Source: Candidatus Zipacnadia bacterium
GTDB taxonomy: Bacteria > Armatimonadota > Zipacnadia > Zipacnadales > UBA5352
DNA: 59,798 nt
Direction of reading: 5' to 3'
Assembly (NCBI GenBank): GCA_029820295.1
Contig: JALGVA010000015.1
Span: 1 to 59,798 of the forward strand
The stretch's first letter is position 1. Every line of letters starts with the position of its first letter. Position numbers and translations under genes: made by a program. Of this stretch, positions 24,433 to 33,113 are shown piece after piece. The notes beneath the pieces were generated by a model that did not search any database, was not told the origin of the DNA, and worked only from the letters and a program-made list of their open reading frames with translations.

Positions 24433-25239
24433 TCAGCGCCACAGCTTGCGGTAGCGCCCGCCGCCCAGGAACATGACCAGGCCGTTGTCGCGCAGCATCT
24501 GAAGCTGCTGCCTGATCTTGGCCTCGATGTTCTCGTTGTCCGGGTACTCGCGGGCGAAGCGGGATGCGTAGCCATACACATCGCCCAGCGCGAACTCAGT
24601 GCCCGGCAGCTCGGTGAGCGCCTGGAAGACGGAACGCTTCCATCCCGTGAGCGTGTCCCGGATGACCGCCTCCGCACCGTCAAGCACCAGCTCCGCCTCC
24701 CCCTGCTCCTCCGCCTCGACGGACGCCGGCGCTTCCACGTAGCGGACCCGCGGCGCGCGGCGCACAAGGGCGTCGATCTCGGCGAGCACCTCCGCGTCGA
24801 TGTGCCCGGTGGCCTCGTCATCCCACAGGCGGCGAAAGTCCCGGTCCACGGTCGCCACCAGCTCCGGTGCCCGCAGTAGCACGCCGTACTCGTAGTTGGC
24901 GCGTAGGCCGCCACCGGTGAGGTTGCCGGAGGTCACCACCGCGCAGCGCGCGTCGAACAGGTAGACCTTGGCGTGGAGGCGCTGGCAGTTGCGCACGTGG
25001 CCGCCGCGTGCCAGGACGGCGCGGAAAGCCCCGGTCTCGGAGAAGCCCCCTGCGAAGTGCGCGGCGCTGAAGCGGCTCAACAGGCGGATGTCAGCGGTGG
25101 CCGGAGTGGCCGTCAGCAGGACGTCGACTCCCCTGCGGTTGACGAAGGGCGAGCAGACCTGCACGCTCTCGCGCGCTGTGCCGGCCAGTTCCCCGAGTCG
25201 CCGCGCCCACGGCGACGTCAGTATCTCGACCTCCGGCAT
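24433..25239 (-). CDS. Phospholipase-D-superfamily nuclease with C-terminal winged helix
   Basis: A 268-aa protein with a single PLD/HKD motif: His89, Lys91 and Asp96 in 'RLHAKVYLFD', followed by 'SGNLTGGGL'. One HKD per chain implies a dimer, as in the Nuc and BfiI nucleases. The C-terminus (about 225-268, 'NIEAKIRQQLQMLRDNGLVM' then 'FLGGGRYRKLW') is a winged-helix type seen at the ends of several restriction enzymes such as DpnI, where it binds DNA. I infer a DNA nuclease acting with the adjacent restriction-modification genes, possibly a second or modification-dependent restriction activity. ATG 25239 is the chosen start; GTGs at 25248 and 25251 also exist. It overlaps or nearly abuts the regulator gene upstream. 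Confidence 0.75.
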   Translation of the reverse strand: MPEVEILTSPWARRLGELAGTARESVQVCSPFVNRRGVDVLLTATPATADIRLLSRFSAAHFAGGFSETGAFRAVLARGGHVRNCQRLHAKVYLFDARCAVVTSGNLTGGGLRANYEYGVLLRAPELVATVDRDFRRLWDDEATGHIDAEVLAEIDALVRRAPRVRYVEAPASVEAEEQGEAELVLDGAEAVIRDTLTGWKRSVFQALTELPGTEFALGDVYGYASRFAREYPDNENIEAKIRQQLQMLRDNGLVMFLGGGRYRKLWR

Positions 25240-25244
25240 CGCGC

Positions 25245-25436
25245 TCACCACCGTCGCTGGTCGTCAAGCCATCCGTCCGGCAGGGACTCCGCGACGTACT
25301 CTCGGATGACGGCTTCACGGGTGCAGCTCGCCTCTCTCGCAACACGATCCACCGCCGTCACCATCTGCCGGGACATGAGCAGCGTCACCCGCTCACAAAG
25401 CGATTCGTGAACGCCTTCCGCCGTCGCCAGGTCCAC
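25245..25436 (-). CDS. Ribbon-helix-helix (CopG-like) small DNA-binding protein
   Basis: A 63-aa protein from GTG 25436, which has GGGAGG nine bases upstream; a longer GTG start at 25475 has no ribosome site. The sequence 'ERVTLLMSRQMVTAVDRVAR' and 'TREAVIREYVAESL' fits a beta strand plus two helices of the ribbon-helix-helix fold used by CopG/Arc repressors and antitoxins. It is the first gene of the defence operon and its stop is next to the PLD-nuclease start. I infer a transcriptional regulator, possibly acting on the two inverted-repeat elements at 24340 and 25488. An antitoxin partner for the PLD protein is the alternative. Confidence 0.65.
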   Translation of the reverse strand: MDLATAEGVHESLCERVTLLMSRQMVTAVDRVAREASCTREAVIREYVAESLPDGWLDDQRRW

Positions 25437-25487
25437 GGCAATTCGCCTCCCTTTTCTGCCTGCGAGAGCATACACTGCTGAAGCGCC

Positions 25488-25528
25488 GGATCGAACGCAA
25501 GTTCGCGCATGTGTTCGATGGCACCTCC
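25488..25528 (-). promoter_or_regulatory. Copy B of the repeated element, with SOS-box-like palindrome
   Basis: It lies 52-92 bases upstream of the regulator start. CGAAC-GCAA-GTTCG at 25492-25505 is a perfect CGAAC-N4-GTTCG palindrome, the consensus of Gram-positive/actinobacterial LexA boxes. The wider inverted pair TCGAAC (25491-25496) and GTTCGA (25513-25518) is shared with copy A. A possible -10 box TATGCT lies at 25472-25467 on the minus strand. Confidence 0.5.
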
Positions 25529-25550
25529 GTCGCCACCTCCGTCGCTCCCG

Positions 25551-27773
25551 TCACAGCTCCCGCGTGACCGGCTCGTCGCTGCTGTGCCACCGGCGGTCGC
25601 CGACGGTCAGGCGGGTGCCCGCGAAGACCCACGCGCGCGTGGGCTCGCCGCCGGCGAACTCCACGCAGGCGCAGCGGGCGATGGCCGCGACGCCCGCCGC
25701 CTCGATGCGCCCGCCCTCATCGCCGAAGAGCACCAGCCAGCGCCGCTCGCCGCAGGTAAGGGCGAAGACGCTCTCGCCCAGCGGCTCGATGGCGCCATCG
25801 CCCTCGAAGAGCGCGACGGCGAACCGGGCGCCATCGGGATCGATGGGCTTGTGCCAGCGCAACACGGAGACCTCGCGCCCGCAGTCCTCGGGCTGGCAGT
25901 CGCGCGGCAGGACGGCGGCCCAGCGCTCCTCGCGCGTGACCTCCGCGATCTCCCCCGGCCAGGCCGGGCGCAGCGCATAGTCGGCGAGGCCAGAGAGTCG
26001 CACGCTGCGGTCGTCTCTCACGGTCATCGCCAGCGGGGAGTGGAAGTTCCACTGCGCCTCGTGGCCCTCGGCGCCCTCCACGCGGTCGCGGATCAGGACC
26101 GGGCCATCCTTGATGGCGAGGATGTCGCGGCGGATGGTGGCGTCCTTCGGCTCCAGGTAGCCCTCATGGGCGCCGCTGAAGAGCCAGGCGTCGGGCAGGT
26201 CGGCGAGCAGCTCGCAGGTGCCGCCGGGCGCGATGCCGTTGACGTTCGGATAGCTCTCGCCGTCGATGCTCACCACGTTATGGCTGCCGGTCGTGTGGCA
26301 GTAGGCGTAGGCCGGATGGCGGTAGCTGCGCGGCGAGCCCGGCGCGGAGGCGACCAGCTCCCCGTTGGCCTCGTAGATGAAGTGCAGGGCGCCGGGGTAG
26401 GCGTGGCCGGTGTTGGCCCGGCCATGCTGCGCCACGAGGTAGCGATCCTGCGGCTCCCAGCCGGTGCGCATGACTGCGAAGCCCGATTCGGCCAGGTGCA
26501 GGCTCAGCCACTCGGGGCGCTCGGGCTCGGGTATCGGGGCCTCATCGGTCGGCGGGGCGACCATGTAGTTCGCCAGCGCGAACGGTGACTTCTGGTTGGG
26601 CGCCACGCCGCGCGCCCGGAAGCGCTCGGCGATCCACGCGAAGTCGCCGCGGCCGAAGTGACGCGCGGCCAGCTCCAGGTGCACCGCGTAGTCGGTCGCA
26701 AACACCGCCGAGTGCAGCGCCGGGGTCTCCCCGGTAGGCATGACCAGCTTCGCCAGCCACTCGTAGGCGCGCTCGAGCGCCGGCCCGGCCTCGGGGTCGC
26801 TGAACAGGCCCTCGCGCCCGTTGGCCTCGGCGGTGAGCGCCACGTAGCCGACGTCGCGCAGTACGGTCTTGTGGTACTGGGTGCACAGCTCCTTGTGGCC
26901 GCCATCGGCGTAGAAGTCATCGAGCATGTGCTCGCGCATACGCTGCTCGGCAAGCTCGACCCACCGCTCGGCGTCGCGGAACTCGGGGAATACCAGGCCG
27001 ACGATGCCGCAGCCCAGCACCGCCGCAACCTGCTGGTTGCCGCGCCGGTAGCGCGGCGAGTTCTGCGCGTAGAGCCACGCCGCGCAGCCAAGGAGCTGCT
27101 TCATGACCTTGAGGTGCAGCTCGGGCGTGAGGGCGTCGCTGGGCGCGAGGCAGTAGTAGTTGTCGGCGAGGATGCGGGCGCGGATGCCGGGGTAGTAGGC
27201 GCGGAACATCGGGTCGAAGCCCAGCCCGCCCTGGCCCGCGCGGATGGCGTCCTGGTGATCGTACCACGAGTCGAAGATCCACGCGAAGGTCTGCGCGTAG
27301 CGCTCGTCGCCGGTGAGCAGATAGGCGCGCCCGAGCGGGTTCAGGAACCACTGCGAGCCGACCGCGGAGACGTAGTTGGTGTCCTTGGTCGGGTTTTCGA
27401 GCCACATGATCTCGCGGCCCTCGACGCGCAGGACGTAGGGTCCGTGGGAGATGTCGCCGGCGCCGATGGCGTCGGCCTCGGCGATGATGGGCTGGACGAG
27501 CTGCGGATGGGCGGCGCGCACCCAGTCGGCCCAGGTGTCACGCTGGAAGTGCGGAGTGGGGCGCTCGCGGGCGCGGAAGTAGGCGGCCCAGGCCTGCCCG
27601 GCGGCGGGCCAGTCCTCGGCCTCGACCGCGGCGCGCACGTCATCCAGCCCCGGGCGCTGCAGGTCCATGGCGGCGAACAGCTCGGCGTCCGTGATCTGCG
27701 TGGGATGGTCCGCGACATCGGCATACGCAGCGGTCATAGCGATCACCAGTCCGAGGGCTGCGGTCACTCTCAT
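25551..27773 (-). CDS. Heparinase II/III-like secreted polysaccharide lyase
   Basis: A 740-aa protein with a signal peptide (MRVTAALGLVIAMTAAYA). The first half is an all-helical toroid ('WFLNPLGRAYLLTGDERYAQ', 'GNQQVAAVLGCGIVGLVFPE', 'CTQYHKTVLRDVGYVAL'). The second half is the heparinase II/III beta-sandwich with 'NTGHAYPGALHFIYEANGEL' and 'CHTTGSHNVVSIDGESYPN'. Members (PL12, PL15, PL17, PL21) cleave uronic-acid polymers such as alginate, heparin or oligoalginate by beta-elimination using Tyr, His and Asn. These residue types are present but I cannot assign the exact family. GGGAG precedes the ATG. It is divergent from a secreted protein gene at 27970. Confidence 0.8.
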   Translation of the reverse strand: MRVTAALGLVIAMTAAYADVADHPTQITDAELFAAMDLQRPGLDDVRAAVEAEDWPAAGQAWAAYFRARERPTPHFQRDTWADWVRAAHPQLVQPIIAEADAIGAGDISHGPYVLRVEGREIMWLENPTKDTNYVSAVGSQWFLNPLGRAYLLTGDERYAQTFAWIFDSWYDHQDAIRAGQGGLGFDPMFRAYYPGIRARILADNYYCLAPSDALTPELHLKVMKQLLGCAAWLYAQNSPRYRRGNQQVAAVLGCGIVGLVFPEFRDAERWVELAEQRMREHMLDDFYADGGHKELCTQYHKTVLRDVGYVALTAEANGREGLFSDPEAGPALERAYEWLAKLVMPTGETPALHSAVFATDYAVHLELAARHFGRGDFAWIAERFRARGVAPNQKSPFALANYMVAPPTDEAPIPEPERPEWLSLHLAESGFAVMRTGWEPQDRYLVAQHGRANTGHAYPGALHFIYEANGELVASAPGSPRSYRHPAYAYCHTTGSHNVVSIDGESYPNVNGIAPGGTCELLADLPDAWLFSGAHEGYLEPKDATIRRDILAIKDGPVLIRDRVEGAEGHEAQWNFHSPLAMTVRDDRSVRLSGLADYALRPAWPGEIAEVTREERWAAVLPRDCQPEDCGREVSVLRWHKPIDPDGARFAVALFEGDGAIEPLGESVFALTCGERRWLVLFGDEGGRIEAAGVAAIARCACVEFAGGEPTRAWVFAGTRLTVGDRRWHSSDEPVTREL

Positions 27774-27876
27774 CGTGTCGCTCTCCCGGTCATGCGTGCT
27801 GGCGCGCCGGGGCTGTTCGCGGTCGAGACGGCTGAGACCTTGGGGCACGCTGTCGGAAGGAAATCCGCTCAGCACG

Positions 27877-27905
27877 TAGACTCTTGTGAGAGATGGTGGT
27901 ATACT
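27877..27905 (+). promoter_or_regulatory. Promoter with extended -10 and start-site dyad
   Basis: TAGACT (27877-27882), 17 bases, then TATACT (27900-27905) preceded by TG at 27897-27898, an extended -10. An inverted repeat ACTAT-N5-ATAGT at 27903-27917 covers the likely start site and could be an operator. It reads toward the gene at 27970. Confidence 0.6.
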
Positions 27906-27969
27906 ATGGACGATAGTAGATAAGGCGCGAAGGGGCGCCCGATAGGGGCTGCCGGAGGGCGGGATTACG

Positions 27970-28818
27970 ATGCGGTGCGCACGTTGGCTGACGATGTCCG
28001 TGCTGGTGATCGTGCTCGCGGGCGTGGTCCAGGTCCAGGCCGACGACTCCATCGCGGTGGGGCTGCGCGAGGTCCGGGAGGTCATGCACTGGCCCGACAC
28101 GTTGCAGATCCGGGTGACCGGCCTCTTCCAGTCGCCCGAGGATGGACAGGTGGCGATGGTCACCTGGGCGCCACTCGAGGACGACAGCGTGCTCGACCGG
28201 TGGTGCCTGATCGAGGGCGGGCGCTACGAGTACGTCGTGGCGCTGCGCAGCGAAGGGGACTGGCTGCTGCGCAGCCTCGCGTGCGGCTTCATGGCCGAGG
28301 AGCCGGAGAGGGTACTGGCTCCCGCGCCGACGCCCGAGCTGACGCTGGCGGGCGCCTTCATCGCCACGCGCGAGGGCAGGCTGCTTCCGGACTTCTCGTG
28401 GGAGGGCGAGGGTGTGCGCGACTGCACGGTGCGGCTGCTGGTCGCGGCCATGCCACCGCGCACCACCGTCATCGAGGTTGAGCACACCGAGCCGCAGGTG
28501 CGGGTGCTGTATCGGGCCGACCCGTGGGACTACGACTGGGACTGGAACTGGCCGCCGCTGCAGCCGCACCCGTACTTCGGCTACCACGATCCCTTCCCGC
28601 CCAGGTACGACCGTCCGGAGCATCGGCGCTTCACCACGGTCCGCCCCACGCCGCGGCGAGAGGAGCGGGCGTCGCGCGGCTTCATCACGCTCCCCACGCC
28701 GTCGCCGCGCGATGATCAGGACAAGCCGCGTGACGAGACGACGCGCAGACGCGATCCGCCCCGCGACGATCAGTCACAGCACCGTCGCCCCTCCTACTAC
28801 CGCCGGGGCGCCCCCTGA
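27970..28818 (+). CDS. Secreted protein of unknown function with Arg/Pro-rich tail
   Basis: A 282-aa protein with a signal peptide (MRCARWLTMSVLVIVLAG, cleavage near 'VQVQADD'). The middle (about 30-175) is beta-rich, with repeats of the type 'LQIRVTGLFQSPEDGQVAMV' and 'RDCTVRLLVAAMPPRTTVIE'. It is followed by a Trp/Tyr/Pro cluster ('DPWDYDWDWNWPPLQPHPY') and a long low-complexity tail of Arg, Asp, Pro and Thr. I do not recognise the family. The aromatic cluster could bind sugars or the cell wall, but this is a guess. It has its own promoter with an extended -10 and stands opposite to the heparinase-like gene. Confidence 0.7.
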   Translation: MRCARWLTMSVLVIVLAGVVQVQADDSIAVGLREVREVMHWPDTLQIRVTGLFQSPEDGQVAMVTWAPLEDDSVLDRWCLIEGGRYEYVVALRSEGDWLLRSLACGFMAEEPERVLAPAPTPELTLAGAFIATREGRLLPDFSWEGEGVRDCTVRLLVAAMPPRTTVIEVEHTEPQVRVLYRADPWDYDWDWNWPPLQPHPYFGYHDPFPPRYDRPEHRRFTTVRPTPRREERASRGFITLPTPSPRDDQDKPRDETTRRRDPPRDDQSQHRRPSYYRRGAP

Positions 28819-28841
28819 CGGTGAACGCCCGGTGGCGCCGG

Positions 28842-31800
28842 CTATGGTCCGGCTGACGCGCTCCCGGCGAGCGCCCAGGCGATGATGTTCTCGAACAGCC
28901 GCCGGTAGTCGGCCAGGCGGTCGGTATCGGCACAGGTCTCCGCCCCGGAGTAGTAGCGCTCCACGCCGGGCATGACCGCCAGGATGCGCCCGGCGCCGAG
29001 GGCGGTGGCAATGATGGCCGGCCGGTCGCTCGTGTCCCGCAGCAGCACCTGCCAGCCATCGGCCTGTACGATGCTGTCGTACATGGTCATCCCCGAGACG
29101 TCGGCGATTGCGCTGGGTGTCGTGAAGATGGGGTGATCGGGCGCCGCGATCGCCCCGCTGGTCGCGTTGGGCTCGTCCAGCAGCACGGTTCCGGGCAGGA
29201 ACTCGGGCCGCCAGTTGTCGTCGTTGAGCTGCGAGATGACCAGCGTGCCGCCGCCGTACACCCACTGCAGCAGGCGCGCGTAGTCGCTCTGCAGCCCGGC
29301 GGCGTCGATGCTATGTGCCTGGGTGCCGAGGAAGACCACGCCGAAGGACGCCAGGTCGGCCAGGGAGTCGATCGGTCGCGGGTGGATGCCGGCGAGGTGC
29401 AACGCCGGGCCCAGGTAGTCCTCCCCACCGGCCACGAGGCCGATCTCGCCACCGACACCCTCTTCGGCCGGGCAGGTCAGCACGATCCCCCGGTTCACCG
29501 TCTCGTCCCCGACCTGCGCGAGGATGGTGAGCGCGACCGTCTGCCCGCGCTGCAGGACCGCGTCGCGGGGCAGGTCGAGGGAGAGCGTCTGCTCCGCGCC
29601 CGGCGGCAGCTCGACTGTGCGCGCCTCCACCTCCGGCCATCCCTCGGGCAGATCCTCGAGGCGAAGCACGACCGACAGCCCGCGGTCGCGGTGGCTGGTG
29701 AGCGTGATGGGCAGCGAGACCGGCCGCCCCGGCTCAACGGGCACGAAGCCAGCCCCGAGGCCGACCGGCGCCTCCCACTGTGCGGTGTCAAGCGACGTGA
29801 TGCCCGCCTGCCTGAGCTTGTACACGGCGTGCGGGGTGACAGTGAGCTGGACGCTGCCGCCCTTGCCCGCACCCGCGCCGCGCTGGATGGCGTAGGACAG
29901 GCCGATGTGCGCGATTTCCAGGAACCTGCGCTCGCCGGTCAGCTCGAAGGCGTGGAGCATCGCCGCCGGCGTGCGGTAGCACTCGAAGCCGGGCGTGACC
30001 GCCGCGTTCATGGTGTCACACGAACATGAGCGGAAGCCCTTGCGGTCGGGCAGCCACTCCTCGTCGGCCAGCCACTGCGCGGCCTTGACGAAGGTGCGAT
30101 CGATCTCCGGGTCCTGCAGGTACTCGTTCGCCATCTCCAGCGAGGTGAGCAGCAGGCCCGCGCACCAGGCGTAGCCGCCGATGGGCGTGGGCCGCACCTG
30201 CGAGTAGCCCGCGGGGATGTCCCAGTGGCCGGCCTCGGGGTTCTGCTCGCGGATGACCTCGCGGGTGATGATCCAGGCGGCGTTGAGGTAGTAGTCGTCG
30301 GCGGTGGCGTGGTAGGCGGCCATCACGCCGAACAGCGGCCAGGCGGTGGCGCGCTCGGCGCCCTTGGGCATGCGGTAGCCGACCATCAGGTCCCCGGCCA
30401 GGTAGTCGGCGGTCTGCAGCGCGATGCGCCGGGCGCGCTCATCGCCGGTAATGAGCGCGTACTCCAGGTTCCCGCGCGTCCACAGGTGGCCGGTATTCCA
30501 GCCGCCTCGGAAGATGCCGCTCGGACGCGGGCTGTCCGGGTAGTAGTCGCCGGTGTGGCACATGCAGTGACAGAACGGGACGCCGGCCGGGTGGCCGGGC
30601 CATCCGTGCTGCACCACGTCCACGTCGATGTTGTGCCGCGCCGCCCACATGGCGTTGTCGAACCACTCGCGGTCGCCGGTGCGGGCGAACTGCATCATCA
30701 TCCCGTGCTGCGTGTCGTACTCGATGTTCCCCCAGTTGAAGCCGCGCTCACCCCACCAGTCGCCGAAGTTGAGCATGCCCCACTCGCGGTTCTGCTCGCG
30801 CGTGCGCAGGAACGCCTGCAAGATGTCGTCCACGAAGGCCTCGTAGCGCTCGAACTCGCCCTCCGTCCTCGGGGTGATGTGCCAGAAGGTGCCCGAGTCC
30901 GCATACCACTGCGGCGGCGCGATCGCCAGCGCGGGGCGGTTGACGCGCTCGTGCTCCTGCGCGAGGTCGATGTCCCCGGGCACGAAGCGCACGGTGAACT
31001 CGTGGGTCTTCGACACGCCGCGGTGCAGCTTGTACGCGCCACTGACCATCGCGTAGTAGAGCCGATCCTCGAGGTCCGGGTCGATGTCGGCGTAGGTGTC
31101 GGCCGGCAGTTCGGGCATGATGCCGATAGTCGCGGCCCGGTCATCGATGGCGAGGCTCTTGGGCCAGAGCTGCCAGAAGTTGCGCACGGCAATCGCGGCC
31201 GTGCCCGCGGCCCCGCTCACGCGCATGGCGCCGGGCGCGCGCTCGCCGGAGTCGGTCGCGGCGCCCTCGATCACGTAGCCGGTGTCGTCGCGCTGCAGGA
31301 GCTGGCCGTCCGCGAGTGGCTGCTCGCCGTCCTCCACGGCGATGGCCCCGGCGCTCACCCCGCCGGCCATGGGGATGCGCAGGTCGAGGCTGCGGACGGT
31401 GGTGAAGAGGTCATCGGTGCGGTCGTTCTCGAAGGTGTGCAAGACCCGGACCATCGGCAGCCCGGCGTAGAAGTGCATGCGGATCTCGTAGCGGAAGAGC
31501 GTCCCGCCCGAGGCGCTGCGATGTGGCCCGCGCGCGGTGATGACGACGTGCAGCGGGCCTTCGCGCGTCACCGACAGGTCATCCGGCGCGCCGAGCGAGG
31601 TGAACCGCGTGCCGTCAGGGTCGGTCAGCACCACGCCCCCGCCCTCCGCTGCGGTGACGCGCTCCCCATCGGAGTAGCGCCGGTCGCCGTCGGCGTCCAG
31701 CCACGCCTCGCCGAGGAAGACGAACTGCTCGCGATCGAGGCGCGCTCTGAACACGCCCGTGTCCACGGTGATGGCGTCCGCGGTCTCGGTCACCTCGATG

Positions 31801-33032
31801 GGGTCCGGCACCGGCGTGCGCGCGACCTCGGTGCCGAACTCGAGCGCATACCGCGCCTCGCCGGTATCGGGGATGTCCGCCTGGAAGTCGAGCAGGAGCC
31901 ACCTGACGCTGTCATCGGGCCAGCGCGAGGTCACCTCGACCTGCGCCGGGACCTCCTGGCCGCGGGCGTCGAGCACGCGCACGTGATCGGCGGAGCCGAG
32001 GGCGCCATCAGGGAAGGGCAGGCCCTGGCTGACCGGCCGGCGCTCTCCCGGCGCGCCGGTGACGCGCAGCGGGACCTGCTCCCGCGCGACGCCCCCGCGG
32101 GGCTCGCGCACGGCGGTGCTGAAGCGCACCTCGTCGCTGGAGATCGGTTCTCCCGTGCCGCGCCGGCAGCGGATGCGGCACGCGTACTCCCGGCCCGGCT
32201 GCAGGTCGTCGAGCACGACGCGATGGTTCTGCTCCGGCTCGTCCTCGCGCAGCAGCGAACCAAGGTCACCGGGCGCGCCGAACTGCACGTCGGCCGCGGT
32301 GGGCCAGGAGGTGACCCACGTAACGATGGCGCGCCGCCCGCCGTCGTCCACGGGGACGCGCACGCCCAGGCGCTCGATGGTCTCCGGCGGCCGGTAGAGC
32401 GCGTGACCCTCGGGCACCGCGACGGGCTCGGCGGTGGCGGCGGGGACTCGCACGTCGAACCACGGGGTGCGGTCGGAGTCGGAGGTGTTCGCGCGGTTCT
32501 GCACGAGCACATAGGCGCGCATCACCACCTCGTCGCCCTCGACCTTCACCGGCGCGTCGAGCGTGAGGTAGAGCGAATCATCATGCGCGGCCGAGGCCCC
32601 CAGCGGCGCGGCCGGCAGACCATGGTTGCTGAGCGAGTCGGGGCGCAGCATCACGTCGGTTCCCTGCACACCGCCGCCCTCGCGACCGGTGGTCGGGTCA
32701 TTGTCGGCGTCGATGTAGATGATGAGCGCGACGTCACCGCGGACCTCCCACGGCTCGGTGAACTGGAGGCGCCACAGCGTGCGCCCGCGGCCGAGCGAGG
32801 CGACGTGGACCGCCACGAGGTCGTGCGCCACCTCCAGCTCGGCGCCGACCGACTCGTCGCCATCGCCGGCGGCGTGGTCCTCGTACACCAGCGACATGCT
32901 GTCCGGCCTGGCCGGGTCGGCGCCGAGGCGAAGCTCGATGGCGTCGGGGAGGCCGTCGGCGTCCATGTCCTGGGCCCACGCGCCGGCGGCACATGCCGCG
33001 CACAGGGCGCAGATCAGCGTCAGGTTCCTCAT
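28842..33032 (-). CDS. Giant secreted PcRGLX/YetA-like (exo-rhamnogalacturonan-lyase-like) protein
   Basis: A 1396-aa protein with a signal peptide, then a calcium-binding 'DMDADGLPDAIELRLGAD' motif of thrombospondin-3 type. A beta-sandwich and a fibronectin-III-like domain follow (near residues 230-310, 'DDLQPGREYACRIRC'). The core begins 'SQGLPFPDGALGSADHVRV' and 'VTSRWPDDSVRWLLLDFQ', patterns of the PcRGLX/YetA-like RIFT-barrel family (PL26-related), and continues into an alpha/alpha barrel ('WNTGHLWTRGNLEYALITGD'). The last ~200 residues form a ThuA/GATase-like domain ('IDSLADLASFGVVFLGTQ'). Fungal PL26 enzymes are exo-rhamnogalacturonan lyases; I infer pectin-type action. GGGGAG lies before the ATG. 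Confidence 0.75.
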   Translation of the reverse strand: MRNLTLICALCAACAAGAWAQDMDADGLPDAIELRLGADPARPDSMSLVYEDHAAGDGDESVGAELEVAHDLVAVHVASLGRGRTLWRLQFTEPWEVRGDVALIIYIDADNDPTTGREGGGVQGTDVMLRPDSLSNHGLPAAPLGASAAHDDSLYLTLDAPVKVEGDEVVMRAYVLVQNRANTSDSDRTPWFDVRVPAATAEPVAVPEGHALYRPPETIERLGVRVPVDDGGRRAIVTWVTSWPTAADVQFGAPGDLGSLLREDEPEQNHRVVLDDLQPGREYACRIRCRRGTGEPISSDEVRFSTAVREPRGGVAREQVPLRVTGAPGERRPVSQGLPFPDGALGSADHVRVLDARGQEVPAQVEVTSRWPDDSVRWLLLDFQADIPDTGEARYALEFGTEVARTPVPDPIEVTETADAITVDTGVFRARLDREQFVFLGEAWLDADGDRRYSDGERVTAAEGGGVVLTDPDGTRFTSLGAPDDLSVTREGPLHVVITARGPHRSASGGTLFRYEIRMHFYAGLPMVRVLHTFENDRTDDLFTTVRSLDLRIPMAGGVSAGAIAVEDGEQPLADGQLLQRDDTGYVIEGAATDSGERAPGAMRVSGAAGTAAIAVRNFWQLWPKSLAIDDRAATIGIMPELPADTYADIDPDLEDRLYYAMVSGAYKLHRGVSKTHEFTVRFVPGDIDLAQEHERVNRPALAIAPPQWYADSGTFWHITPRTEGEFERYEAFVDDILQAFLRTREQNREWGMLNFGDWWGERGFNWGNIEYDTQHGMMMQFARTGDREWFDNAMWAARHNIDVDVVQHGWPGHPAGVPFCHCMCHTGDYYPDSPRPSGIFRGGWNTGHLWTRGNLEYALITGDERARRIALQTADYLAGDLMVGYRMPKGAERATAWPLFGVMAAYHATADDYYLNAAWIITREVIREQNPEAGHWDIPAGYSQVRPTPIGGYAWCAGLLLTSLEMANEYLQDPEIDRTFVKAAQWLADEEWLPDRKGFRSCSCDTMNAAVTPGFECYRTPAAMLHAFELTGERRFLEIAHIGLSYAIQRGAGAGKGGSVQLTVTPHAVYKLRQAGITSLDTAQWEAPVGLGAGFVPVEPGRPVSLPITLTSHRDRGLSVVLRLEDLPEGWPEVEARTVELPPGAEQTLSLDLPRDAVLQRGQTVALTILAQVGDETVNRGIVLTCPAEEGVGGEIGLVAGGEDYLGPALHLAGIHPRPIDSLADLASFGVVFLGTQAHSIDAAGLQSDYARLLQWVYGGGTLVISQLNDDNWRPEFLPGTVLLDEPNATSGAIAAPDHPIFTTPSAIADVSGMTMYDSIVQADGWQVLLRDTSDRPAIIATALGAGRILAVMPGVERYYSGAETCADTDRLADYRRLFENIIAWALAGSASAGP

Positions 33033-33113
33033 GATCGTGGCTCCCCGGGGGACGATCGTGTCAGTGATGCACGCTCACGCACCGGGCCGGCGCGGAGGAG
33101 TTCGCGAGCGTCG

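Noticed and set aside
25467-25500. TTGCGT/TATGCT as a complete promoter for the regulator gene
   Set aside because: The spacing would be 22 bases, too long for a normal sigma-70 promoter; only the -10-like box is kept as possible.
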